DNA of 64,000 bases from JAYFQF01 sp034927285. Lineage in GTDB: Bacteria > Bacillota > Peptococcia > DRI-13 > UBA5745. Of the stretch, positions 42,687 to 50,982 are shown one piece after another. Positions within the stretch are counted from its first letter, which is position 1; each line of letters opens with the position of its first letter. The notes below the pieces were generated by a model that saw only the letters and a list, made by a program, of their open reading frames with translations, ran no database searches and was not told the origin of the DNA. The position numbers were made by a program, and so were the translations under genes. The stretch covers positions 1-64,000 of the forward strand of contig JAYFQF010000013.1 in the NCBI GenBank assembly GCA_034927285.1, read 5' to 3'.

Positions 42687-43646
42687 ATGAAAAAATATCT
42701 CATCAGACGAATATTGACGTTGATACCGGTCTTATTCATCGTATCTATCGTAATTTTTACCCTGATCCACTTAACCCCCGGCGACCCGGCGGCCATGATG
42801 CTGGGCGACCAGGCGGAGGATGAGGCCATCGCTCAGCTGCGGGAGTCCATGGGCTTGAACGACCCTTTGCCGGTGCAGTATTTCCGGTGGATCAGGGATG
42901 TTTTCCGGGGTGATCTGGGAGAATCCATATTTATTAAGGGCAGCATGATCGATATCCTGAAGAGCCATCTGGGGCCCACGCTGGCCCTGACCACCTATGC
43001 CTTGGTTCTGGCCTCGATTTTTGCCATCCCCATGGGGATCTTTGCCGCTAAGAACCGGGGAAATCCGGGGGATCACGTGGTCTCCATCGTTTCCATGTGC
43101 GGCATTTCCATGCCCAGCTTCCTGCTGGGCCTGCTGTTGATCCTGGCCTTTGCCGTAATCTTAGGCTGGCTGCCGGCGGCGGGCTATAAATCCGTGGCCG
43201 AAGCGGGGCTTTGGCAGCATCTGCGTTATCTGACCCTGCCGGCGGTGGCTCTGGGCTTTATTGAAGCCGGCCTGATGATCCGGATGACCCGTTCTTCCAT
43301 GCTGGAGGTATTGGGCAGCGATTATATCCGTATGGCCAAGGCCAAAGGGCTTTCCCAAAAGGTTGTGTTTTTGAAGCATGCCCTGCGGAACTCCCTGATT
43401 TCCATAGTCACGGTAATCGGCCAGGCCTTCATGGTTTTGCTGTCCGGCGCCACGGTGGTGGAATCCGTTTTCAATATCCCCGGTATCGGCAAGCTGACCA
43501 TCAATTCGGTGATGCGCCGGGATTACGAAGTGATCCAGGCCGTAGTTTTAATGGTGTCCGTAACCAACGTTCTGGTCAGCCTGGTGATCGACCTTCTTTA
43601 CGGAGTTATCGATCCCCGGGCCCGGATCGGCGGCAGCGGGAAGTGA
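42687..43646 (+). CDS. Opp/Dpp-type permease, OppB/DppB
   Basis: This 319-aa permease has six predicted helices, the HLTPGDPA motif after helix 1 and the EAA-type loop DYIRMAKAKGLSQKVVFLKHALRN. I start at the ATG at 42687 (MKKYLIRRILTLIPVL) after AAGGAGCGG. It ends in DPRARIGG as usual. Pairs with the next permease. Confidence 0.93.
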   Translation: MKKYLIRRILTLIPVLFIVSIVIFTLIHLTPGDPAAMMLGDQAEDEAIAQLRESMGLNDPLPVQYFRWIRDVFRGDLGESIFIKGSMIDILKSHLGPTLALTTYALVLASIFAIPMGIFAAKNRGNPGDHVVSIVSMCGISMPSFLLGLLLILAFAVILGWLPAAGYKSVAEAGLWQHLRYLTLPAVALGFIEAGLMIRMTRSSMLEVLGSDYIRMAKAKGLSQKVVFLKHALRNSLISIVTVIGQAFMVLLSGATVVESVFNIPGIGKLTINSVMRRDYEVIQAVVLMVSVTNVLVSLVIDLLYGVIDPRARIGGSGK

Positions 43647-43654
43647 GGTAGAGT

Positions 43655-44539
43655 ATGGAACTTGATTTGTAAAACATAAATGAGATAAAAAAACGGCTGC
43701 AGACCGAACAACGGCAGTTGATGATCAAGAAGTTTTTTGGAAATAAATTAGCGGTGATCGGCGGCACGGTGACGCTGATCATGGTCCTTTTAGCGGTTTT
43801 TGCTCCCGTGATCTGTCCACAGGGCCCTTTGGACATGGCGGTGGCTCAGCGGCTGCAGCCGCCTTCTTTGGAGGGCTATCTTTTCGGCAGCGACACCTAC
43901 GGCCGGGACGTCTTCACCAGAGTGCTTTACGGCGCCCGGGTATCCCTGACCATCGGCGCCAGCGTAAGCATCATTTCCATGCTGCTGGGGATGATGATCG
44001 GCCTTCTGGCCAGTTATTACCGGGCTCTGGATAATATCCTGATGCGGATCTGCGACGGTCTGAGCGCCATTCCTTCCACCTTGCTGGCCATCGCTTTAAT
44101 GGCCATGATGGGGTCCGGCACCACCAATCTGATCATCAGCCTGACGGTGGTCAGCACCCCCCGCCTGGCCCGGATCGCCCGTTCCGCGGCCCTGGTGGTC
44201 AGGGAGCAGACCTATGTTGAGGCCATGCGGGCCACGGGAGCCTCATCCATGCGGATCATCTGGCGTCATATCGCTCCCAATATCCTTTCGCCGGTGGTGG
44301 TTCAGGCGTCCTATATCTTTGCCAATTCCATCATCACCGAGGCGGCCTTAAGCTTTTTGGGCGTCGGCGTTCCGATTCCCGATCCCAGCTGGGGGAATAT
44401 CCTCAACGAAGGCAAGGCGGTAATTTACAAGGCCTGGTGGATGATCGTCTATCCCGGTATCTTTACCGCGCTGACCGTGTTGGGTCTGAACGTATTTGGC
44501 GACGGGCTGCGGGACGTGCTGGATCCCCATACGAATTAG
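43655..44539 (+). CDS. Opp/Dpp-type permease, OppC/DppC, with a stop at codon 6
   Basis: The natural frame appears to begin at the ATG at 43655 after AAGTGAGGTAG, but codon 6 (43670-43672) is TAA; the frame then continues without interruption as NINEIKKRLQTEQRQLMIKKFF into a complete OppC. Motifs: NKLAVIGG, DTYGRDVFTRVLYGARVSL, the EAA loop AMRATGASSMRIIWRHIAPN and FLGVGVPIPDPSWG. Translation could restart at TTG 43718 or ATG 43721, giving 272-273 aa that keep all helices, so the transporter may still work. An AAA-to-TAA change or a read error would explain the stop. Confidence 0.85.
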
Positions 44540-44551
44540 GAGGCGCGGGTC

Positions 44552-45535
44552 ATGAGTAAAAAAATTCTGGAAATCAAAAACCTGACCACCTCCTTCAAAA
44601 CCGAGAGAGGGCTGATGAAAGCCGTGGACGGCGTTTCCCTCCATGTGGAAAAAGGAGAGATCCTGGGAGTGGTTGGGGAGTCCGGCTGCGGGAAAAGCGT
44701 TACTTCTCAGTCGATCATGCGGCTGTATGACGAAAAATATCTGGTGGTTTACGGCGGAGAGATTTTGTTTAACGGCAGGAATATTTTTGAACTGCCGGAA
44801 AAGGAAATGCAGTCGGTCCGGGGCAAGGATATCGCCATGGTATTCCAGGACGCCCTGAGTTCCCTGAATCCTGTCTTTACCGTAGGCGATCAGATCGTCG
44901 AGGTGCTGAAGCTGCACCAGAAGATGGATAAGGAAGAAGCCAGAAAGCATGCGGTGGAGATGCTGCGGCTGGTAGGCATCCCTTCGCCGGAAAAACGGGT
45001 GGATCAGTATCCCCATGAGCTTTCCGGCGGCATGCGGCAGCGGGTGATGATCGCCATCGCCCTTTCCTGTCAGCCCAAGCTTCTGATCGCCGATGAGCCC
45101 ACTACGGCTCTTGACGTTACCATTCAGGCTCAGATTATGGAGCTGATCGTGGAGCTGAACCGGAAGCTGGACATGGGGGTGATCCTGATTACCCATGATC
45201 TGTCCGTGGTGGCGGAGACCTGCAGCCGGGTGGCGGTGATGTATCTGGGGCAGATCGTGGAGGAAGCCGACGTGCTTTCCCTTTTCGATCATCCCCGGCA
45301 TCCTTATACCCTGGGACTTCTGAAATCCGTTCCCAATATCGAAGACAAGCGCTCGGAAAGGCTTTTTGTGATCGAAGGCATGGTACCGCTGCTGAGCCAG
45401 ATCCCCCAGGGCTGTCGCTTCCGGCCCCGTTGTCCTTATGCCAGCGGGCGCTGCGCCGAAGAAATGCCGGAGCTGATTTCCATAAGCGGCACCCAATCCG
45501 TGCGCTGCTGGAATTACGACCGGATACAGGATTAG
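44552..45535 (+). CDS. Opp/Dpp-type ABC ATPase (OppD/DppD)
   Basis: This 327-aa ATPase has Walker A GESGCGKSV, signature LSGGMRQRVMIAIAL, Walker B LLIADEPTTALDV and a C-terminal Cys-containing oligopeptide domain (CRFRPRCPYASGRC). It energises the first Opp transporter with the next gene. Confidence 0.93.
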   Translation: MSKKILEIKNLTTSFKTERGLMKAVDGVSLHVEKGEILGVVGESGCGKSVTSQSIMRLYDEKYLVVYGGEILFNGRNIFELPEKEMQSVRGKDIAMVFQDALSSLNPVFTVGDQIVEVLKLHQKMDKEEARKHAVEMLRLVGIPSPEKRVDQYPHELSGGMRQRVMIAIALSCQPKLLIADEPTTALDVTIQAQIMELIVELNRKLDMGVILITHDLSVVAETCSRVAVMYLGQIVEEADVLSLFDHPRHPYTLGLLKSVPNIEDKRSERLFVIEGMVPLLSQIPQGCRFRPRCPYASGRCAEEMPELISISGTQSVRCWNYDRIQD

Positions 45536-45546
45536 GCGGTGGAAAA

Positions 45547-46554
45547 ATGGAAAAAGAAAAAGAGATTATCCTTAAAGCGCAAAATGTTAAAAAGTACTTT
45601 CCCATTACCGGTGTACTGGGAAAAGTGGAAGCCAACGTCAGGGCGGTGGACGATGTCAGCCTGTATCTTTACCGGGGAGAAACCTATGGTCTGGTAGGGG
45701 AAACCGGCTGCGGCAAAAGCACCCTGGGCCGGACCCTGATCGCCCTTTTGCCGGCTACGTCGGGGACCATCGAGATCAATGGCCGGGATATCACCAAAAT
45801 GAAGGAACAGGAGCTGCGCAGGATGCGCCAGAAGGTGCAGATCGTCTTTCAGGACCCCTATACGTCCTTGAATCCGCGGATGCGGGTGGGGGATATCCTG
45901 ATGGAGACGATGAAAATCCAGGGCCTGGGAGAGCGGCAGGACCGGATGGATACGGTGATCGATCTGATGGGCAAGGTTGGCCTCAGAATGGAGTTTTTCT
46001 ATCGTTTTCCCCATGAATTATCCGGCGGGCAGCGGCAGAGGGTGGGTCTGGCCAGGGCCTTGATCCTGAACCCGGACCTGGTGGTCTGTGATGAGCCTGT
46101 TTCAGCTCTGGACGTTTCCGTTCAGTCCCAGATTATTAATCTGCTTCTGGACATGCAGGATGAACGGGAGCTGACTTATTTATTTATTTCCCATGATATG
46201 AGCGTAATTAAATATACCTCCAATCGTACCGGCGTGATGTATCTGGGACACCTGGTGGAGGAAGCGGGCACCGACCAGCTGTTTGAGCTGCCCTTACATC
46301 CTTACACCCAGGTGCTGTTGTCGGCAGTTCCTTCCCCCAATCCCCATATCAAAAAGAACAGGATCGTACTGGCGGGAGATTTGCCTTCTCCCATCAATCC
46401 GCCGGCGGGCTGCGTGTTCCATACCCGCTGTCCTCAGGCCATGGACCGCTGCAAGACGGAAGCGCCGGTTATGCACGAGGCGGCGCCCGGCCACCGGGTG
46501 GCCTGCCATCTTTGCGGCGGCGGGACCGGCGGCACCGGAGGGGCGCCCAGCTGA
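45547..46554 (+). CDS. Opp/Dpp-type ABC ATPase (OppF/DppF)
   Basis: This 335-aa ATPase has Walker A GETGCGKST, signature LSGGQRQRVGLARAL, Walker B LVVCDEPVSALDV and a C-terminal Cys domain (CVFHTRCPQAMDRC). I start at the ATG at 45547 (MEKEKEIIL); the longer frame lies inside oppD. It ends with a Gly/Thr-rich tail. Confidence 0.93.
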   Translation: MEKEKEIILKAQNVKKYFPITGVLGKVEANVRAVDDVSLYLYRGETYGLVGETGCGKSTLGRTLIALLPATSGTIEINGRDITKMKEQELRRMRQKVQIVFQDPYTSLNPRMRVGDILMETMKIQGLGERQDRMDTVIDLMGKVGLRMEFFYRFPHELSGGQRQRVGLARALILNPDLVVCDEPVSALDVSVQSQIINLLLDMQDERELTYLFISHDMSVIKYTSNRTGVMYLGHLVEEAGTDQLFELPLHPYTQVLLSAVPSPNPHIKKNRIVLAGDLPSPINPPAGCVFHTRCPQAMDRCKTEAPVMHEAAPGHRVACHLCGGGTGGTGGAPS

Positions 46555-46644
46555 AAAAATCCCGGAGCCGGACGATCCGGCGATAAAAATTAAAACCTGG
46601 ATTATGGCGTAATTCGCCGGCCCATTATCTTAAGCTTTGATTTA

Positions 46645-46700
46645 CAGCGCCCCGTTTGTCAGACAGTAGAATATACTGAAAAACAAACGGGGCGCTGTTT
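46645..46700. terminator. Terminator-like hairpin after the opp operon
   Basis: CAGCGCCCCGTTTGT (46645-46659) pairs with ACAAACGGGGCGCTG (46683-46697) across a 23-base loop. The T-run is short (TTT). Confidence 0.6.
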
Positions 46701-46805
46701 ATAGAATCTTAAACTGCGGTTTCAGGGCGTATTCTCGTGCGTTCAGGAACCTTCCTTCCTCTCCGGCATAGGATAGAATATGGTGTGCAAACTATGGAGG
46801 AGGGG

Positions 46806-47474
46806 ATGGATATGCAGAAAGCCCGTCTGATACAGGGGATAGACGTCAGCAAATACCAGGGAGAGATCGATTGGCGAAAAGTGAAAAATGCCGGGATGGA
46901 TTTTGTGATCGTCCGGGCCTCCTTCGGCTGGTCAAAAGGCCAGGAGGACCCCTTCTTCAATCGGAATGTTATAGGCGCTCAGGCGGCGGGGCTGGCGGTG
47001 GGAGCTTATCATTACAGCTATGCCACCACCATGGCCCAGGCCCGGAAGGAGGCGGAGCTGTTTTACCGGACGATTCAAAGGCACCGGCTGGAGATGCCGG
47101 TATACCTGGATCTGGAGGAGCCCGGCCAGGCCAGGCTGGGCAAGGCGGCCCTGACGGAAATCGCCGCCGCCTTTTGTACGTCCATGGAAGAACGGAAATA
47201 CCTCCCGGGGATCTACACCAATTTATATTGGCTGGAAAACAAGCTGGATCTAAGCAAACTGCCTTATACCCTCTGGCTGGCCCATTGGGCTCCGGCGCCG
47301 GGCTACGGAGGCGAATTCGGCTTGTGGCAATACAGCAATAAGGGCCAGGTCGAGGGGATCTGCGGCCCTGTGGACCAAAACGCCGCTTACCTGGATTTCC
47401 CGAAGCGAATCAGGGCCGAAGGCAGGAACGGTTTTGGCCCGCCGGCCGACGAAGGTTTCTGGCGGCAAAGCTGA
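46806..47474 (+). CDS. GH25 family lysozyme (muramidase)
   Basis: This protein of about 222 aa is a GH25 beta-1,4-muramidase. GIDVSKYQGEIDW carries the first catalytic-site Asp, GAYHYSYATT and PVYLDLEEP supply the DxE acidic pair, and GEFGLWQYSNKGQVEGI ends the barrel. No signal peptide or cell-wall-binding domain is visible, so it may be cytosolic until released or act on internal cell wall. Start chosen at the ATG at 46806 right after GGAGGAGGGG; 46812 is an alternative. Confidence 0.88.
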   Translation: MDMQKARLIQGIDVSKYQGEIDWRKVKNAGMDFVIVRASFGWSKGQEDPFFNRNVIGAQAAGLAVGAYHYSYATTMAQARKEAELFYRTIQRHRLEMPVYLDLEEPGQARLGKAALTEIAAAFCTSMEERKYLPGIYTNLYWLENKLDLSKLPYTLWLAHWAPAPGYGGEFGLWQYSNKGQVEGICGPVDQNAAYLDFPKRIRAEGRNGFGPPADEGFWRQS

Positions 47475-47522
47475 GGCCGCGGGCCTTTATTTCTCTTGCG
47501 GCCAGGAGACGTTGGGAAAAGC

Positions 47523-48104
47523 TTATCGGGGATAAAAGGGGCACAGCCCGTGCTTGCATTCCGGGTTCACGGGAAAGTAGCGGCAAAGAGGTTTTGTCCC
47601 GGCGGGGAGTTGGAGGCCCAGCTTTTGCTCCAGCAAGGGCCGGGCGGCGGCAAGGGCCAGGAAGGTGACCCGTTTGCAGCAGCGGGGGCCGCCAATGCCG
47701 GCGATTTTTGTCAGGCAGGCCGCGGTAACGTGATTTACGAAATCCCAATTTCTTTCCTGCTTGGGGGCGGTGTCCAGAAGCAGGCTGGCGGCGATACCGG
47801 CGCCTACGGCGGCCCCGCAGCAGCCGCAATTCCCGCAGAACCCGCCGGGAACGGCGGCGGCCCGGCCCCTGGCCATCTCCAGTTTTTCTGCCAGCCGGTC
47901 CCGGCTGTCTCCCCTGGAAAGACAGAAAGAAATCAAAAGCGCGGCGGGAACGATAAAGTGATGCTCGGGACAATGGGTGGGCAAGCCCGGAAGTTCCATC
48001 AGAAAAACAGCCGCTTCTTCCGGCGGGGGCACCTCTCCCCGGCCGGCGTATTCCAGGGCCCGTAAAGTCAGCTGCGAAAAGAGAGCGGAGTCGCTGGCCT
48101 TCAT
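47523..48104 (-). CDS. Cys-rich DUF5714-like protein
   Basis: This 193-aa protein is rich in cysteine: GGFCGNCGCCGAAVGAGIAA near the centre, GGPRCCKRV, and a C-terminal CKHGLCPFYPR. The spacing suggests metal or Fe-S binding. It resembles the DUF5714 family seen in anaerobes; no biochemical function is known to me. A GGAAGGA ribosome site precedes the ATG. It converges on the lysozyme gene. Confidence 0.72.
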   Translation of the reverse strand: MKASDSALFSQLTLRALEYAGRGEVPPPEEAAVFLMELPGLPTHCPEHHFIVPAALLISFCLSRGDSRDRLAEKLEMARGRAAAVPGGFCGNCGCCGAAVGAGIAASLLLDTAPKQERNWDFVNHVTAACLTKIAGIGGPRCCKRVTFLALAAARPLLEQKLGLQLPAGTKPLCRYFPVNPECKHGLCPFYPR

Positions 48105-48239
48105 GGCAGATCCTTCCTTTCATCAGATATATCTACAGCATAATACCGGTTGGGAAAAGGGTCTGGATGAATTTTGCGTTTTTTTGGTAGAAAACCCTTT
48201 TAGCTTCAGTTATCGACAATTACATTCAGATTAATTATA

Positions 48240-48268
48240 TTGACAATTACAGCTTTATTTACGATATT
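48240..48268 (+). promoter_or_regulatory. Promoter of rex
   Basis: TTGACA (48240-48245), 17 bp, GATATT (48263-48268). Transcription would start near 48275, which excludes an ATG at that point as the rex start. TTGTCAA-like half-site overlaps the -35 and could allow autoregulation. Confidence 0.5.
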
Positions 48269-48310
48269 GGTATTATGCCAGAAATCAGCTGGATGTTGGG
48301 GGGGAAAACA

Positions 48311-48976
48311 GTGACCTGCGACAAAAAGGTGTCCAATGCCGTGATCAGGCGCTTGCCTAAATACTACCGCTATTTATCTGCTCTTCAGCAAATGAAGATC
48401 AGCCGGGTCTCTTCAACGGATTTGAGCAGGCGGATGGGCATCACTCCTTCCCAGGTGCGGCAGGATTTTTTTAACTTCGGCGGCTTTGGTTTACAGGGTT
48501 ATGGCTATGATGTGGCCAGCCTGTTGCAGGAAATCGGCCGTATACTGGGGCTGGATCACATCTACAATATGGTCTTGATCGGCGCCGGAAATCTGGGGCA
48601 GGCCCTGGCAAAGCACAGCAGCTTTGAAAAAAGGGGATTTCAGGTCACCGGAATTTTTGACGCCAATCCCCATCTGATCGGTAAGCAGATCAAGGAAATC
48701 GAAATCATGCATTACGATCAGCTTGGGGATTTTGTAAAGCAGAATCCCGTGGATATTGCCGTGATCACCGTTCCCCGGATTTATGCCCGGGATGTGGTGC
48801 AGCGGGCGGTTGATCTGGGCATAAAGGGCATCTGGAATTTTGCTTCGGTGGAATTGGATGTGCCGGAGGATGTGTCCATTGAAAATATCCACCTGAGTGA
48901 AAGCCTGATGACCCTGGCTTATGAGATGAAACGAAAAAAAGAAAAAAATTTCAAAAAAGGCAAGGCAAGCCAATAA
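48311..48976 (+). CDS. rex: Redox-sensing transcriptional repressor Rex
   Basis: This protein of about 221 aa senses the NADH/NAD+ ratio. It has an N-terminal winged helix (SNAVIRRLPKYYRYLSAL ... SSTDLSRRMGITPSQVRQDFFNFG) and a Rossmann domain (LIGAGNLGQALAKH; acidic residue at the end of the second strand in GIFDANP). I start at GTG 48311, matching the family N terminus, eight bases after GGGGGGG. The hydrogenase operon downstream has a candidate Rex site. Confidence 0.92.
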   Translation: MTCDKKVSNAVIRRLPKYYRYLSALQQMKISRVSSTDLSRRMGITPSQVRQDFFNFGGFGLQGYGYDVASLLQEIGRILGLDHIYNMVLIGAGNLGQALAKHSSFEKRGFQVTGIFDANPHLIGKQIKEIEIMHYDQLGDFVKQNPVDIAVITVPRIYARDVVQRAVDLGIKGIWNFASVELDVPEDVSIENIHLSESLMTLAYEMKRKKEKNFKKGKASQ

Positions 48977-49001
48977 ACAAAGCAGATAAAGAATAAAGAC
49001 G

Positions 49002-49050
49002 GAGCCGGGGCAAAATGGTCAGAAAAGCCAATTTGCCCCGGCTCCTTTTG
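49002..49050 (+). terminator. Terminator after rex
   Basis: GAGCCGGGGCAAA (49002-49014) pairs with TTTGCCCCGGCTC (49032-49044), followed by CTTTTGTTT. Confidence 0.8.
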
Positions 49051-49068
49051 TTTGCCTGCCGGCGGAGT

Positions 49069-49086
49069 TTGTTAAATATTTGACGA
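49069..49086. promoter_or_regulatory. Candidate Rex operator upstream of the hydrogenase genes
   Basis: TTGTTAAATATTTGACGA fits the Bacillota Rex consensus TTGTTAA-N4-TTAACAA at seven of seven left and five of seven right positions. It lies 140 bp before the first hydrogenase gene and 95 bp after rex. Confidence 0.55.
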
Positions 49087-49226
49087 AGATTGAGAGGGGG
49101 GAAGCAAAACCTGCATCACTTTCTTTCTGATGCCGTCAAATCATAAACTATGCTTGCCTAAGTAAGAATGGGCGTGTACACTACAAAAAAGGCCACAGGC
49201 CGGCCGTCTGGATGTGAGGGGGAGTT

Positions 49227-49712
49227 ATGATGCAATTTGTTGTACAGGAAATCGTCGGGCAAATGGGCAGTGAAAAAGCGCCTTTGCTGCAGGTCCTTTT
49301 GGCAGTGCAGGACGCAAGCCCGCAAAATTATGTCAGCGAAGAAGCGGTGAAGACCATTGCCCGGGCCATGAAGGTTTCGCGCTGCCGGGTTTATTCCACC
49401 GCTTCGTTCTATTCGGAAATTTCTCTTAAGCCAAGAGGCCGTCATCTGATCCGGATATGCGGCAACGCGCCTTGTGAAAATGCGGGGATGCAGGCTGTCT
49501 TGGAGGCGATCCAAAGGGAATTGGCCATCGAGGCGGGACAGACCACCCAAGACGGCCTGATCAGTTTGGAAAAGGTCAGCTGTCTGGGAGCCTGTTATAA
49601 GTCTCCGGCAATCAAGGTAGATCATCAGGTCTATGGAAACCTGACGCCTGAGGCGGCGGTGTCCATTATTCGCGGCCTAAAGGAGGCGTTCGGCGATGGA
49701 AGGAGTGCATAA
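49227..49712 (+). CDS. NuoE/HydC-type [2Fe-2S] subunit of NAD-linked hydrogenase
   Basis: This 161-aa thioredoxin-like ferredoxin has the ligands C78, C83 (CGNAPC), C119 and C123 (CLGAC). It passes electrons between the NAD subunit and HydA. GGGGGAG precedes two adjacent ATG codons (49227, 49230); the second has slightly better spacing. It overlaps the next gene by 17 bases, indicating coupled translation. Confidence 0.92.
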   Translation: MMQFVVQEIVGQMGSEKAPLLQVLLAVQDASPQNYVSEEAVKTIARAMKVSRCRVYSTASFYSEISLKPRGRHLIRICGNAPCENAGMQAVLEAIQRELAIEAGQTTQDGLISLEKVSCLGACYKSPAIKVDHQVYGNLTPEAAVSIIRGLKEAFGDGRSA

Positions 49713-50982
49713 CCGGGAACTGGTATTTAATGTTGAGGGAAAGGAATATGTGGGGCTGGATTTATATCGCAGCCGCGGAGGCTATGAAGCCCTGAAGAAG
49801 GTTTTGGCTCAGGACCCCCGGGAGACTATCGGCGTGCTCAAAGAATCCGGCCTGAAGGGCCGGGGGGGAGCCTCCTTTCCCACGGGGCTGAAAATAGAAA
49901 CGGTCCGCGATAACCGGGAGAAAGAGCGTTATATTATCTGTAATGCCGATGAGGGGGAACCGGGGACCTTCAAGGATCGTTATATCATGACCCATCTTTC
50001 CTTTCAGCTCCTGGAGGGGATTACTATCGCGGCCTTTTTGGCCGGCGCCCGTCATGGCATTATCTATGCGCGCCATGAATACCATGAGCCTCAAAGCGTC
50101 ATGAGAGCCGCCATCGCCCAGGCCGTGGCGGCAGGGCTTTTAGGGGATAATATTCTGGGCAGCGGATTCAGTCTGCACCTTGAGCTGTTCTCCGGAGCCG
50201 GCAGTTATCTCTGCGGCGAGGAAACCGCCCTTTTGTCTTCGATAGAGGGGCGAAAAGGCAGACCCCAACTGAAGCCGCCTTATCCTACCCAAAGCGGCTT
50301 ATGGGGCAGGCCCACCCTGATCAATAATGTGGAAACCTTGGCCAATATTCCCAGGATCATCGCAAAAGGCGCCGGTTGGTATCGGCAGTTGGGTACGGAA
50401 GACAGCCCCGGCACCAAATTGATTTCCCTGTCCGGGGATGTGGAGTTCCGCGGCTTGGTGGAAGTGCCTTTTGGCACCACCTTCCGCGACATCGTCTACC
50501 GGTATGCCGGCGGGCCGAAGCCTGGCCGCAAAGTGAAGGCGGTAAATATCGGCGGGGCTTCCGGCGTTTTGATTCCGGAAGAAATGCTGGATGTGCCTTT
50601 GGAGTATGGCGCCTGCTCCCGGTCAGGAATCACCATCGGCTCCGGCGCGGTTTTTGTTTTGGACGATACCCGCTCCATTTTGGATAACGTGAATAACCGC
50701 GTCGATTTTTTCCTGCATGAAAGCTGCGGAAAATGCACGCCTTGCCGGGAGGGCCTGCGCCAGGTCCAGGTCATCATCAAAAAGCTCCTGAACAGGGAGG
50801 CCACGGTAAAAGACGTGCAGAACCTGGAACGCTATACCAGGGTTATGCAGAGCGCCTCCTTCTGCGGCCTGGGGCAGGCGGCGGGAAACAGCGTGATTTC
50901 CTCCCTGCATTATTACCGGGATGAATATCTGAACCGATGCGTTGATCGGAAAAACGTAGTATATGGGGAGGCCAGCGCCTGA
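49696..50982 (+). CDS. NuoF/HydB-type NAD- and FMN-binding subunit
   Basis: This 428-aa subunit has the NAD/FMN loops GRGGASFPTG (55-64) and NADEGEPGTFKDR (83-95) and a [4Fe-4S] site, C344, C347, C350 (SCGKCTPC) and C390. It lacks both the N-terminal [2Fe-2S] domain and the C-terminal 2[4Fe-4S] ferredoxin domain of the roughly 600-aa HydB of bifurcating enzymes, so its electron path is simpler. AAGGAGG lies 10 bp before the ATG. Confidence 0.92.
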   Translation: MEGVHNRELVFNVEGKEYVGLDLYRSRGGYEALKKVLAQDPRETIGVLKESGLKGRGGASFPTGLKIETVRDNREKERYIICNADEGEPGTFKDRYIMTHLSFQLLEGITIAAFLAGARHGIIYARHEYHEPQSVMRAAIAQAVAAGLLGDNILGSGFSLHLELFSGAGSYLCGEETALLSSIEGRKGRPQLKPPYPTQSGLWGRPTLINNVETLANIPRIIAKGAGWYRQLGTEDSPGTKLISLSGDVEFRGLVEVPFGTTFRDIVYRYAGGPKPGRKVKAVNIGGASGVLIPEEMLDVPLEYGACSRSGITIGSGAVFVLDDTRSILDNVNNRVDFFLHESCGKCTPCREGLRQVQVIIKKLLNREATVKDVQNLERYTRVMQSASFCGLGQAAGNSVISSLHYYRDEYLNRCVDRKNVVYGEASA

